Positions 51,468 through 59,232 of a stretch of DNA of 64,000 bases are shown here, one piece after another. Under the pieces are notes generated by a model. That model did not search any database. It was given only the letters and a program-made list of their open reading frames with translations, and was not told the origin of the DNA. The stretch spans positions 1-64,000 of the forward strand of contig DDDG01000013.1 in NCBI GenBank assembly GCA_002336245.1, read 5' to 3'. Each line of letters starts with the position of its first letter. Position 1 is the stretch's first letter. The stretch comes from Flavobacteriales bacterium UBA1986. Lineage in GTDB: Bacteria > Bacteroidota > Bacteroidia > Flavobacteriales_G > Salibacteraceae. The translations under genes were made by a program, and so were the position numbers.

Positions 51468-51962
51468 ATGTCAAACCGCACCCGCATATTGGATGAAGTT
51501 CAGGTTCAGAAGAAGATCGACCGCATGGCCCACGAGATTCTGGAGAACTGCCATGGCGAAAAGAAGATCATTCTTCTAGGAATTGCGCGGAGAGGCTATT
51601 CCTTGGCCGAACTGATGTTTAAAAAACTTCAATCCATCTCGAGCTTTGAGGTAGTATTGGTAGAATTGAAATTGGGCGAAAAACTAGAAGACGCCATCTA
51701 CAAAGGAGCCGATCCATCCGACTTTAAAGGCCATATACTCGTACTCATCGACGATGTATTGAATTCTGGAACTTCCCTCATGAAAGCCGCTGCTGGCCTA
51801 ATGACACTGAGCCCAGCGCGATTGCTTACAGTTGTTCTAGTAGATCGTCATCACCGACTCTTCCCAATTCGTGTCGACATCGTGGGCCTTACTCTTTCAA
51901 CAACTATGAAAGAGCACATCGAAGTAGAATTCGGACAAAAACCCCGAGTCTACTTATGGTAG
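51468..51962 (+). CDS. PyrR-like phosphoribosyltransferase
   Basis: The 164-residue type I PRTase has the PRPP loop VLIDDVLNSGTSLMKAA and an N-terminal substrate region LGIARRGYSLAELM as in PyrR (regulator/uracil PRTase). No pyrimidine gene is adjacent, so it may be PyrR or a related PRTase. It is convergent with aroK and their 3' ends overlap by 13 bp. Confidence 0.82.
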   Translation: MSNRTRILDEVQVQKKIDRMAHEILENCHGEKKIILLGIARRGYSLAELMFKKLQSISSFEVVLVELKLGEKLEDAIYKGADPSDFKGHILVLIDDVLNSGTSLMKAAAGLMTLSPARLLTVVLVDRHHRLFPIRVDIVGLTLSTTMKEHIEVEFGQKPRVYLW

Positions 51963-52489
51963 CGCTGTATTTCAGGAAGCAGGTCAATCCAAATGTCTTC
52001 CTTGAGTTCCTCGGCATTTACGAACACATCTGCTTTCAAATAAGTGCTTTCGCGTGCGGCGAACAACTGGCTTACAGCAGCCCGGATCTGATCCTGTGAC
52101 AAAGCCCTTAATAACGGGCGGTTTGCCGAATCCAGACTCAATCGAATGATCAATTGTTCCAGTGAAACCTTGAGGTAGAGGCTGAGGCTTTTCTTTTTGA
52201 TTAAATCGAAGCTCGAAGGATGGAAAGGAGTTCCTCCCCCCAAAGCAATGACCGCTTCAGAATCGGATTCAAGTACTTTCTTGAGGTATTTTTCTTCCAG
52301 TTCTCGAAAGTGTTTTTCTCCTTGCGTTTCGAATATTTCTCCAATACTGAGCATTTCCTGCTCTTCGATGTATTGATCCAGGTCGATGAACGGACGCTTC
52401 AATAGTTTCGCTAACGACCTACCTAATAAGCTCTTACCCGAGCCCATAAAGCCCATAAGGCAAATTTTTGATTGTGATTTTAACTCCAT
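51950..52489 (-). CDS. aroK: shikimate kinase
   Basis: The 179-residue kinase phosphorylates shikimate. The P-loop is LMGFMGSGKSLLGRSLA, the shikimate-binding residues are in FIDLDQYIEEQE and FRELEEKYL, then ALGGGTPFHP. An in-frame ATG at 52501 lies inside the promoter -7 element, so the ATG at 52489 is the likely start. It is divergent from tRNA-Lys, with both promoters within ~60 bp. Confidence 0.9.
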   Translation of the reverse strand: MELKSQSKICLMGFMGSGKSLLGRSLAKLLKRPFIDLDQYIEEQEMLSIGEIFETQGEKHFRELEEKYLKKVLESDSEAVIALGGGTPFHPSSFDLIKKKSLSLYLKVSLEQLIIRLSLDSANRPLLRALSQDQIRAAVSQLFAARESTYLKADVFVNAEELKEDIWIDLLPEIQRYHK

Positions 52490-52498
52490 AATGAGCTT

Positions 52499-52506
52499 CA
52501 AATCTA
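52499..52506 (-). promoter_or_regulatory. promoter -7 element of aroK
   Basis: On the minus strand TAGATTTG matches TAnnTTTG and ends 9 bp before the ATG at 52489, again implying a very short leader. Confidence 0.55.
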
Positions 52507-52555
52507 GTCATCTACAAATTCGTTCGCAAAGCTTGACTTATATCAAACATGCAGC

Positions 52556-52563
52556 TATATTTG
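52556..52563 (+). promoter_or_regulatory. promoter of tRNA-Lys (-33 TTGAC and -7 TATATTTG)
   Basis: TTGAC at 52533-52537 and TATATTTG at 52556-52563 are separated by the expected ~20 nt (counting from TTG). CAGCC follows the -7 element. The mature tRNA begins 20 bp downstream. Confidence 0.75.
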
Positions 52564-52583
52564 CAGCCTCAAAAAAATAAGGA

Positions 52584-52656
52584 GATCTGATAGCTCAGCT
52601 GGTAGAGCATCTCCCTTTTAAGGAGAGGGTCCAGGGTTCGAGCCCCTGTCAGATCA
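52584..52656 (+). tRNA. tRNA-Lys (anticodon TTT)
   Basis: The 73-nt gene has acceptor arms GATCTGA (52584-52590) and TCAGATC (52649-52655), an anticodon stem TCTCC/GGAGA enclosing CTTTTAA with anticodon TTT, and T arm GGTTCGAGCC. CCA is not encoded (ACAT follows), unlike the tRNA-Ser gene in this window, so it must be added after transcription. Confidence 0.96.
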
Positions 52657-52737
52657 CATAAGTACAGAAGCTTGCCATTTGGCAGGCTTTTGTGCTTTTA
52701 GGCAGTCGCTGGGGCGAGCAGAGCCCCTGCAAGCCCG
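52648..52737 (+). repeat. direct repeat copy 1 at the tRNA-Lys 3' end (90 bp)
   Basis: This 90-bp sequence begins with the last nine bases of tRNA-Lys (GTCAGATCA) and is repeated identically at 52759-52848, 111 bp start to start. It contains the tRNA terminator and a second hairpin, GGGGC...GCCCC. Confidence 0.9.
52668..52700 (+). terminator. Rho-independent terminator of tRNA-Lys (inside repeat copy 1)
   Basis: AAGCTTGCC (52668-52676) pairs over 9 bp with GGCAGGCTT (52681-52689), loop ATTT, followed by a T-rich tail. An identical hairpin recurs at 52779-52811 in repeat copy 2. Confidence 0.8.
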
Positions 52738-52758
52738 AACTCAATTCGTTGAGGGCGG

Positions 52759-52848
52759 GTCAGATCACATAAGTACAGAAGCTTGCCATTTGGCAGGCTT
52801 TTGTGCTTTTAGGCAGTCGCTGGGGCGAGCAGAGCCCCTGCAAGCCCG
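52759..52848 (+). repeat. direct repeat copy 2 downstream of tRNA-Lys (90 bp)
   Basis: Perfect second copy, including the nine tRNA 3'-end bases and a duplicate terminator hairpin (52779-52811). The rest of the tRNA is not duplicated. Confidence 0.9.
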
Positions 52849-53210
52849 CCTTAATTTGATTCTTGAATTCGAATCCTTTTAACCCGTCCTTCGACAGGCT
52901 CAGGAACTCGGAGCTAGTAAATAGGCTTATGCTCTAAAAGGTCATTTGAAAAGAGAATGGTAGAAAATAGCGAAGTTGAACACAAGAGGATTTGGGATTT
53001 GAGATTTGGGCAAGAGATTTGGTTTCCAAGGATTCAATATGCAGAATCACCCCGAGCCTATCGAAGGGAGCCGATAAGCAATCATTCATCGCCATCTTCA
53101 ATTTTAACAACTCACCCTTCGTTAAACTCAGGATGTCGTTCATGTTTCGTTGAAGAAGAACGAGGGGAGCGACTGCTCAATAGTGTCAGTGGATTCACGA
53201 CCTTTGCCTT
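52849..53210 (+). other. intergenic tract with REP-like palindromic motifs, no supported gene
   Basis: I see no credible gene here. Three related motifs occur: CCTTCGACAGGCTCAGG (plus strand, within 52884-52911), CCTTCGATAGGCTCGGG (minus strand, within 53048-53072) and a weaker CCTTCGTTAAACTCAGG (plus strand, within 53113-53138). Open frames across this tract carry no domain and appear accidental. Confidence 0.55.
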
Positions 53211-54284
53211 GTGCGATCACGATTTACACTACTTCTATTCGTCCTGTTCTTCACTGCTTGCCGCGACGGAGAACTTGAACTCGAGCCCAAGCCGGAAGTT
53301 TATCTGCGTGCAGCTGACCTCTCTTCCCTTCCTGAAATTCGTCAAGAAGGAACATTGTTCTACGATGAATCAGGCCAGGTAGAAGATGCGCTTCGAATTC
53401 TGAAGGAGGCTGGGATGAACTGCGTGCGTTTGCGTTTGTGGGTGAATCCAATCAATGGACATTCCTCCTTAGACGCAGTGGAGAACTTCGTTGCCGAAAT
53501 AAGAAGTCAGGAGCTAGGACTTTGGCTGAGCGTACATTATTCCGACACTTGGGCAGACCCTGGCAATCAGAGCAAACCTCTGGATTGGGAGAATCATTCC
53601 TTTTCGCAACTCCGCACGGCGGTGCGAAACTACACAGCTGAAGTTCTCGAAAGATTGGACCCAGATTACATTCAAATTGGCAATGAGATCAACAATGGCT
53701 TCCTCTTCCCCGAAGGACATCGATACGTAAACCCCGATCAATTTACTTCCTTGCTCGCCGTAGCAACCACTGAGGTTCGCAAGTACTCGGACAAAACTCA
53801 AATCATACTTCACCATGCCGGCATTGAAGGTGCTGCTGAGTTCTTTTCAGACTTGAATCAACTCGACTACGACATTGCTGGCATCTCCTACTACCCGATT
53901 TGGCATGGGAAAGATTTGCAAAGACTGGAAGCTAAACTAGATGCTTTGAGATTGAGTACGGGAAAGAATGTTGTGATTGCTGAAACTGCCTATCCTTTCA
54001 CTTTAGACTGGAACGATTGGACCAACAACATTGTCGGCCTAGAGGAGCAGCTCATCTTACCCGACTATTCAGCTACCGAAACTGGGCAATCGGATTTCAT
54101 GAACGAAATCGAACACATATGTCGTCAATCTGGAGGCATTGGCTGGTCTTATTGGGGAGCTGAACTGATCGCTTTTCGCGGTGACACAGCTTCCAACGGC
54201 TCGGCGTGGGAAAACCAAGCTCTCTTCGATTTTGAGCAGAAAGCACTTCCCGTTCTAGGCGTATTTAGGGCAAATAAGCCATAA
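53211..54284 (+). CDS. GH53 endo-beta-1,4-galactanase lipoprotein
   Basis: The 357-residue protein has a lipoprotein signal (LLLFVLFFTAC, Cys17) and a GH53 (beta/alpha)8 barrel with acid/base E159 in YIQIGNEINNG and nucleophile E258 in VVIAETAYPF; GMNCVRLRLWVNP and LWLSVHYSDTWADPG are diagnostic. It would cut beta-1,4-galactan (pectin side chains or arabinogalactan) at the cell surface. No SusCD pair or other glycan enzymes are nearby, so it is not in a typical polysaccharide utilisation locus. The start is GTG. Confidence 0.88.
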   Translation: MRSRFTLLLFVLFFTACRDGELELEPKPEVYLRAADLSSLPEIRQEGTLFYDESGQVEDALRILKEAGMNCVRLRLWVNPINGHSSLDAVENFVAEIRSQELGLWLSVHYSDTWADPGNQSKPLDWENHSFSQLRTAVRNYTAEVLERLDPDYIQIGNEINNGFLFPEGHRYVNPDQFTSLLAVATTEVRKYSDKTQIILHHAGIEGAAEFFSDLNQLDYDIAGISYYPIWHGKDLQRLEAKLDALRLSTGKNVVIAETAYPFTLDWNDWTNNIVGLEEQLILPDYSATETGQSDFMNEIEHICRQSGGIGWSYWGAELIAFRGDTASNGSAWENQALFDFEQKALPVLGVFRANKP

Positions 54285-54351
54285 ACTAAAGCGTGCAGAA
54301 AGGAAGTATAAAGCATACGGATTTGAAGTATCCTTGCGCAAACGAATCAAA

Positions 54352-55572
54352 ATGAAATTCCTCCTACTTATCAGCTCTTTTCTACTCATCGGGTTGAGCA
54401 GCCAATCTCAGTGGACTGCGTATACAACAAGCAGTTCCGACCTTCCTGATAATTCAGTTCAGGACATTGCCATTGACAGTTCAAACGTTCTTTGGGTTGC
54501 TACTCAACAAGGTTTGGGGAAATTCGACAGCACCAACTGGACCGTATACGTGGATACCAACTCAGGAATTCCTGAACTCTCTTACAATACCTGTTACTCT
54601 GTTTTTGTCGACAAAGACGAATTTGTCTGGCTCGGAATGGACGATGGTTATTTGGTGAAATTCGATCAAGACACAACTTGGACAGACTACAGCACTGAAG
54701 GTTTCGGTGAAGTCTATGCCATCAATCAAGATGCAGACGGAGAAATTTGGGTCGGACATTCCTTCGGATTGAAAAGTTTCGATGGAACTACTTGGACGGA
54801 TCACAACCCGGGCATTCATTCCGATTTTGTGGAAGTGATTGAATTTGATCAGTACAAAAATGTGTGGTGTGGAACCAAAGACGGTTTGGCCAAACGCGAC
54901 AGCAATGGAGTTTGGACTTCCTATGATCGCAACAATTCAGGAATTACGAGCAACGATTGGGTTGAAGCCTTACACCGAGGCTTGGACGACAGCCTTTGGG
55001 TTGGAACGCGCGGAGGTGCTTGTCACTTCGACACCGATACAACATGGAGAATCTATACTTCCAGCAATTCAGGTTTGTGGGAAGATGAAATTCGAGGATT
55101 GGATGTAGCCGCCGACAGCACTGTTTGGGCTGCGAACGATGGAGCTTCCATCGCTAAGTTCAAGGCTGGCGTTTGGACCAAAATCAACCTTCCGTTCAAC
55201 TTCTCCTTCGCCGATGAAATTCTCATCGACCACAATGGTGTGAAATGGGTGGCTACTCAAAGTGGTTTGGCCAAATATGAAGATGGCGGAGCCGGACCAA
55301 TGTTGTTTCTTCCGACGGTTATTTCGAACGGACTTCCAGAATTCACGAGTGAAAGCCTGAAGTTTTATCCGAATCCAAGTACTGGAAACATATCAATTCA
55401 AAACGAGAATTCCATGACGATAAAAGTCATTGACGGACGTGGACGTCTGCTTTTTTCAAGCGAAGTCGGGGCGTTTGCAGAATTGAATCTAGACCTCAAG
55501 CCGGGGCTTTATCACATCGAAGCTATAGACGCTGATGGCTCTTTCTTCCAATCAAAATTGGTGATTCAGTAG
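54352..55572 (+). CDS. secreted two-component-regulator-type propeller protein with T9SS domain
   Basis: This 406-residue protein has a signal peptide (MKFLLLISSFLLIGLSSQSQ), then repeats of the Reg_prop type (DSSNVLWVATQQGLGKFD, DGEIWVGHSFGLKSFDG, DDSLWVGTRGGACHFD) forming a beta-propeller, and a T9SS sorting domain (LKFYPNPSTGNISIQN ... GLYHIEAIDADG). A TTG six codons upstream is possible, but the ATG gives the cleaner signal. Propellers without a kinase are probably binding modules. It lies 67 bp after the galactanase gene; shared role is possible but not shown. Confidence 0.82.
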   Translation: MKFLLLISSFLLIGLSSQSQWTAYTTSSSDLPDNSVQDIAIDSSNVLWVATQQGLGKFDSTNWTVYVDTNSGIPELSYNTCYSVFVDKDEFVWLGMDDGYLVKFDQDTTWTDYSTEGFGEVYAINQDADGEIWVGHSFGLKSFDGTTWTDHNPGIHSDFVEVIEFDQYKNVWCGTKDGLAKRDSNGVWTSYDRNNSGITSNDWVEALHRGLDDSLWVGTRGGACHFDTDTTWRIYTSSNSGLWEDEIRGLDVAADSTVWAANDGASIAKFKAGVWTKINLPFNFSFADEILIDHNGVKWVATQSGLAKYEDGGAGPMLFLPTVISNGLPEFTSESLKFYPNPSTGNISIQNENSMTIKVIDGRGRLLFSSEVGAFAELNLDLKPGLYHIEAIDADGSFFQSKLVIQ

Positions 55573-55621
55573 CGACCAAGTATTTTCAATCTCTACCTTT
55601 AGGGACAGAAAATCATTCGTT

Positions 55622-56473
55622 TTGACTAAGATTGCTTTCAAACGGGTTCTCTCGATCACATTTGCTCTTGCGCTATTAGGCATGCTCTCTTCTTGCAACT
55701 CAAGCAGTGATGTAGTGAGCAGCTCCTTCATTCAACAAAGGAAATACACCAAAGGGCATCACCTCAATTTTGGTGGCTCAAAGCAAAAAGAAAAATCATT
55801 CAATCATGCCGCCAATCTGGCTCGCAAAAGTACAAGACCATCTGCGAGCTTAGAGGCCAAGTTCGATGACAAGGTTTCCAATTTTATTGAGACGATTGAA
55901 GAGGAAAAACAGTCAAAAGTTCTGTCGGCTTATATGAAGCTTAAGAACCAAAGCGACTCTACGGATAGCGAATGCAGCACTATTATTCTCCGGAATGGGG
56001 AAAAAATATTTGCGAACGTTCTAGAAATCGGTCCCGACAAAATCAAATATAGACGCTGCTCATTGCCCGATGGACCAGACTTCGTTCTTATGAAGAATGC
56101 AATTGAACGCATTGTTTTCAAGAATGGTGAAGTGGAAAAGATTAACAATGAGCCAATACGTCGGGAAGCTGAAGAACCTGAATACAGTCGAAGTCCGAGC
56201 CCAGAGAAAACTCAAATTCCCGTAAATGAACCCCGTGCTATCCCTGCTTTTTTATTTGGACTACTCGGAGTATTGATATTTCCGCTTTTCGGAATAGCCG
56301 GACTTGCCCTTGGCAACTCCAGTTTAAAAAGTATTAAGGAAGAACCCAAGCGTTGGAAAGGGAAAGCCTTTGCTCAGGCAGGTATGATTCTCGGAGGGGT
56401 GGCCTTGGTGTTGATGCTCATTGCCCTGATCATTGCGATCTTATTCATCGTCTTTTGGATTAACCTAATTTGA
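55622..56473 (+). CDS. lipoprotein with RKYTKGHH motif, KYRRC block and DUF4190-like membrane tail (paralogue 1)
   Basis: The 283-residue protein begins at TTG with a lipoprotein signal (LALLGMLSSC). Just after the lipobox comes IQQRKYTKGHHLNF (~residues 38-51). A middle block, IKYRRCSLPDGPDFVL and ERIVFKNGE, resembles a small beta domain. Two hydrophobic helices at the C-terminus flank LKSIKEEPKRWKGKAFAQAG, as in DUF4190 proteins. The next gene encodes a full-length paralogue. Function is unknown. Confidence 0.7.
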   Translation: MTKIAFKRVLSITFALALLGMLSSCNSSSDVVSSSFIQQRKYTKGHHLNFGGSKQKEKSFNHAANLARKSTRPSASLEAKFDDKVSNFIETIEEEKQSKVLSAYMKLKNQSDSTDSECSTIILRNGEKIFANVLEIGPDKIKYRRCSLPDGPDFVLMKNAIERIVFKNGEVEKINNEPIRREAEEPEYSRSPSPEKTQIPVNEPRAIPAFLFGLLGVLIFPLFGIAGLALGNSSLKSIKEEPKRWKGKAFAQAGMILGGVALVLMLIALIIAILFIVFWINLI

Positions 56474-56554
56474 GACCCATCTAATTAAGTATTATCATTT
56501 GCGCAATGGACAAATCGTACTTCGGGCCTTCTTCACTTTACCTATAGAACCAGA

Positions 56555-57403
56555 ATGATATCGATAGCTCGGATAGTTTTAATATGCACACTTATTTGTT
56601 TGACGATTATAGGGAATTCATGCGGCAGCAAAGAGCATGTGGTTTCCCATTCTTTGATTCAGAAGCGCAAATACACCAAAGGACATCACTTCAATTTTAG
56701 AAGCTCCGTCAACAAAAGCAAAGCCTTTGCGCATGCGACCAAGCTAAAACTTGATGAGGACAACAAGTCGCCCAGCTCAACAAACAGCCTTTCACTTCCC
56801 CTTGCAGATCTTCCGTCAACGGAAGTTCAAGAAGGCGAAAATTCGTCATTGAATTGGCTTGTTCCAAATGAACAAGCTGACTCAACCAACAATGGCTGTG
56901 GCACCATTCAACTTCTGAATGGGAAAAAAATCTCAGTGAAAATTCTTGAGGTTTCCCCCGATGAAGTGAAATATCGCCGCTGCTCGATGCAGGATGGACC
57001 TGATTTCATTTTGAAGAAGAATGTCATAGACCGTATCATTTATGCCAATGGTGAAGAAGATGTAATGAACGACATTCCCTATGTGCGCTCCAACGAGACT
57101 GCAGAACAGATAAGCCCTGAATACAGCTCTCCTTTACCAGTAAATGAAGAGGAACAAATTACCGAAGGTCTTTCGCTGGCCTCTATGATTGTTGGGATTT
57201 TTGCCTTATTGACTTTTCCGTTCTTAGTTGTTGGAATCACAAGCCTGATTCTGTCGATCTCAGGAATGTCTAAAATTAAGGGCAATCCTAAAAAATGGAA
57301 AGGGAAGGAGTTTGCCACCGTAGGCTTGATTCTAGGAATCATTAGCCTCGTTTTGGCTTTTTTCTATTGGGGATTTGTCCTCATTTTCTTAACTGGACTT
57401 TAG
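56555..57403 (+). CDS. lipoprotein with RKYTKGHH motif, KYRRC block and DUF4190-like membrane tail (paralogue 2)
   Basis: The 282-residue protein parallels its upstream neighbour in all three blocks: lipobox (IGNSC) then IQKRKYTKGHHFNF, then VKYRRCSMQDGPDFIL with DRIIYANGEE, then a two-helix tail around SKIKGNPKKWKGKEFATVG. The linkers between blocks differ strongly. It starts at ATG, 81 bp after paralogue 1. A tandem duplication followed by divergence is the simplest explanation. Confidence 0.72.
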   Translation: MISIARIVLICTLICLTIIGNSCGSKEHVVSHSLIQKRKYTKGHHFNFRSSVNKSKAFAHATKLKLDEDNKSPSSTNSLSLPLADLPSTEVQEGENSSLNWLVPNEQADSTNNGCGTIQLLNGKKISVKILEVSPDEVKYRRCSMQDGPDFILKKNVIDRIIYANGEEDVMNDIPYVRSNETAEQISPEYSSPLPVNEEEQITEGLSLASMIVGIFALLTFPFLVVGITSLILSISGMSKIKGNPKKWKGKEFATVGLILGIISLVLAFFYWGFVLIFLTGL

Positions 57404-57437
57404 TCCAAGTCAATCCATTCGCTTTAGAATTTGTTTC

Positions 57438-57725
57438 ATGAAAGAGTTTCTCTTCCTATTTTCTGGCTTTTTAATGCTTGAGTTGAGCGCACAGGTAAAG
57501 CAAGTTGACCCCAACATCTACGTCCGGCGTGGCTACAAACTCGACATCGTTCTCGACGACCAAAAGGCCGCCCGCTTCATGGAGTTCGACGACAAGGGGC
57601 GGCTCTTCTTATCCATTCCAACCAAAGGGCTCATCAAAAGCTGCACAGATGCAGATGGAGATGGCTATTATGAAACAGTGGTGACTTACGTAGAAGGTCA
57701 TCCGCGTTTGCAAGCCATGTTTTGA
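57438..57725 (+). pseudogene. truncated N-terminus of a PQQ/sorbosone-dehydrogenase-like exported protein
   Basis: The 95-residue frame has a signal peptide (FLFLFSGFLMLELSAQ) and the first propeller blade of a sorbosone/membrane-bound dehydrogenase-like protein (FMEFDDKGRLFLSIPTKGL, CTDADGDGYYETVVTYVEGH), then stops. Family members normally exceed 400 residues. The remaining 122 bp before the convergent CPBP gene do not continue the domain in any frame I checked. It is most simply a deletion remnant; a short functional peptide is less likely. Confidence 0.6.
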
Positions 57726-57847
57726 TTGCACTATTATGCGCTGCCCGAAGATAATTAATAGCTTGAAGGCAGCTTGCGAATGGCGCTTCTCTGCAATTGA
57801 ACGGCAAACATGAATTCATATTTGTCGGCAGAACGTCAATAGTTTCT

Positions 57848-58396
57848 TTAAAAGTCGCGCAAACTCCGTTGCAATAACACAACGTCGATGGCAAAATGCG
57901 CGCTCATCGCAAAGAGCATTCCCCATTCCTCATAAAGCACTCCCATGATTCCGATCACTAATGTCATGTACATTCCGTAGGCTGTGATTTTTAAATCCTT
58001 TGGATTGAGATAACCGTGAATTGCAACAAAGATCAAGGCCGTCAACCATGGGTTCAGATAGAATTGCATCGCTCCACGAAACAGAATCTCTTCTCCCACT
58101 CCGGCACAAATTGAAATGAAGATGATGTCGAAAAAGCGCAGGCGCATGCCTTGAATCATCTGGCTGTAAAACAAGCGCGTCTGTCGCAGTTTTGGATGAC
58201 GTAAGATGAGCCAACCGATTCCCGCTGCTATTGAGCCGTAAGCCAAGCCCAAAGCAACTTGAAGAGCTGGCTCCAAACCATGTTGGAATAGCTCCTTTGG
58301 ATTGAGGTTAGAAACAAAGTAGAGGACCAGAAATCCTAGGGCACTGAACCCTACTAGAGTCAACCAACCAAGACCTAAAAAAACGCTTCGTTTCAA
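57848..58396 (-). CDS. CPBP family intramembrane glutamic protease
   Basis: This 182-residue protein has four to five membrane helices and the CPBP motifs: E102-E103 and R108 in AGVGEEILFRGAM, H127 in FVAIHGYLNP and H167 in MSAHFAIDVV. Relatives of Rce1 act as membrane proteases or as non-catalytic partners. The substrate is unknown. It is divergent from the enoyl-CoA hydratase gene. Confidence 0.87.
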   Translation of the reverse strand: MKRSVFLGLGWLTLVGFSALGFLVLYFVSNLNPKELFQHGLEPALQVALGLAYGSIAAGIGWLILRHPKLRQTRLFYSQMIQGMRLRFFDIIFISICAGVGEEILFRGAMQFYLNPWLTALIFVAIHGYLNPKDLKITAYGMYMTLVIGIMGVLYEEWGMLFAMSAHFAIDVVLLQRSLRDF

Positions 58397-58422
58397 GCCC
58401 CAAAGATGCAGGATAAATTCAG

Positions 58423-58430
58423 TAGTTTTG
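58423..58430 (+). promoter_or_regulatory. promoter -7 element of the enoyl-CoA hydratase gene
   Basis: TAGTTTTG matches TAnnTTTG, 38 bp before the ATG at 58469; it excludes the upstream in-frame ATG at 58406. Confidence 0.55.
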
Positions 58431-58468
58431 GTTCAAATCGGAGCACTGATTCAACAATTGCAAGGACT

Positions 58469-59230
58469 ATGATAGATAACGGTGGTGTAGTATACGAAGT
58501 GAGCGAGGGCGTTGGTTTTATTGAATTTTGGCATCCGAAAAGCAATTCTCTGCCAGGAGCTGTATTGGCGTCACTGGCTTCAACCATAGAAGAGGCGGGT
58601 AAGGATTCTCGAAGCTCCGTTCTAGTGCTAAAAAGTCGTGGTGAAAAAGCCTTTTGTGCTGGTGCATCTTTCGACGAACTCATCAGTATTGAAGACTTCG
58701 AGGTTGGAAAAGAATTTTTCATGGGCTTTGCTCGTGTCATCAACGCCGCAAGAAAATGTCCAAAACTCATCATAGGTCGTGTTCATGGAAAGGCTGTTGG
58801 CGGTGGCGTTGGAATGGCAGCTGCCGTTGATTACTGCATGGCCACACAACATGCTTCTGTGAAGCTGAGTGAGCTTGCAGTAGGCATTGGTCCTTTCGTT
58901 GTTGGGCCAGCAGTTGAACGTAAAATTGGAAATTCCGCCATGTCGGAATTGGCCATCAATGCCACCGAATGGCGCTACGCCGAATGGGCAAAAGCAAAAG
59001 GTTTGTACACGGAAGTTTTTGAAGATGTTGATCAAATGGATGCCGCCATCAAAACTCTTTGCGCTCAGTTGAAAGCAAGCAACCCTGAAGCCATGTCGAT
59101 GCTCAAGTCGATTTTTTGGGAAGGAACTGAGCACTGGGATGAACTGCTCAGTGAACGCGCTGCCATGAGCGGGAAATTGGTCCTCTCGGACTTTACTCGA
59201 AATGCCATTTCCAAATTCAAAGGAAAATAA
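58469..59230 (+). CDS. enoyl-CoA hydratase/isomerase family protein
   Basis: The 253-residue crotonase-fold protein has both oxyanion-hole segments, CAGASFDELIS and GRVHGKAVGGGVGMAAAVDY, and the later SELAVGIGPFVVGPAVERKI. The second catalytic Glu position (SELAVGIG) is kept, while the first lies in a VGGGVGMAAAVD context lacking Glu, so hydration activity is not certain. It may serve fatty-acid or amino-acid degradation. An upstream ATG (58406) lies before the promoter element and is rejected. Confidence 0.85.
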   Translation: MIDNGGVVYEVSEGVGFIEFWHPKSNSLPGAVLASLASTIEEAGKDSRSSVLVLKSRGEKAFCAGASFDELISIEDFEVGKEFFMGFARVINAARKCPKLIIGRVHGKAVGGGVGMAAAVDYCMATQHASVKLSELAVGIGPFVVGPAVERKIGNSAMSELAINATEWRYAEWAKAKGLYTEVFEDVDQMDAAIKTLCAQLKASNPEAMSMLKSIFWEGTEHWDELLSERAAMSGKLVLSDFTRNAISKFKGK

Positions 59231-59232
59231 GC

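Noticed and set aside
52648..52848. attL/attR of an integrated mobile element at tRNA-Lys
   Set aside because: The copies are only 111 bp apart, the identity extends 80 bp past the tRNA, and no integrase or cargo lies between them. The Xer gene at 36767 is in a housekeeping operon.
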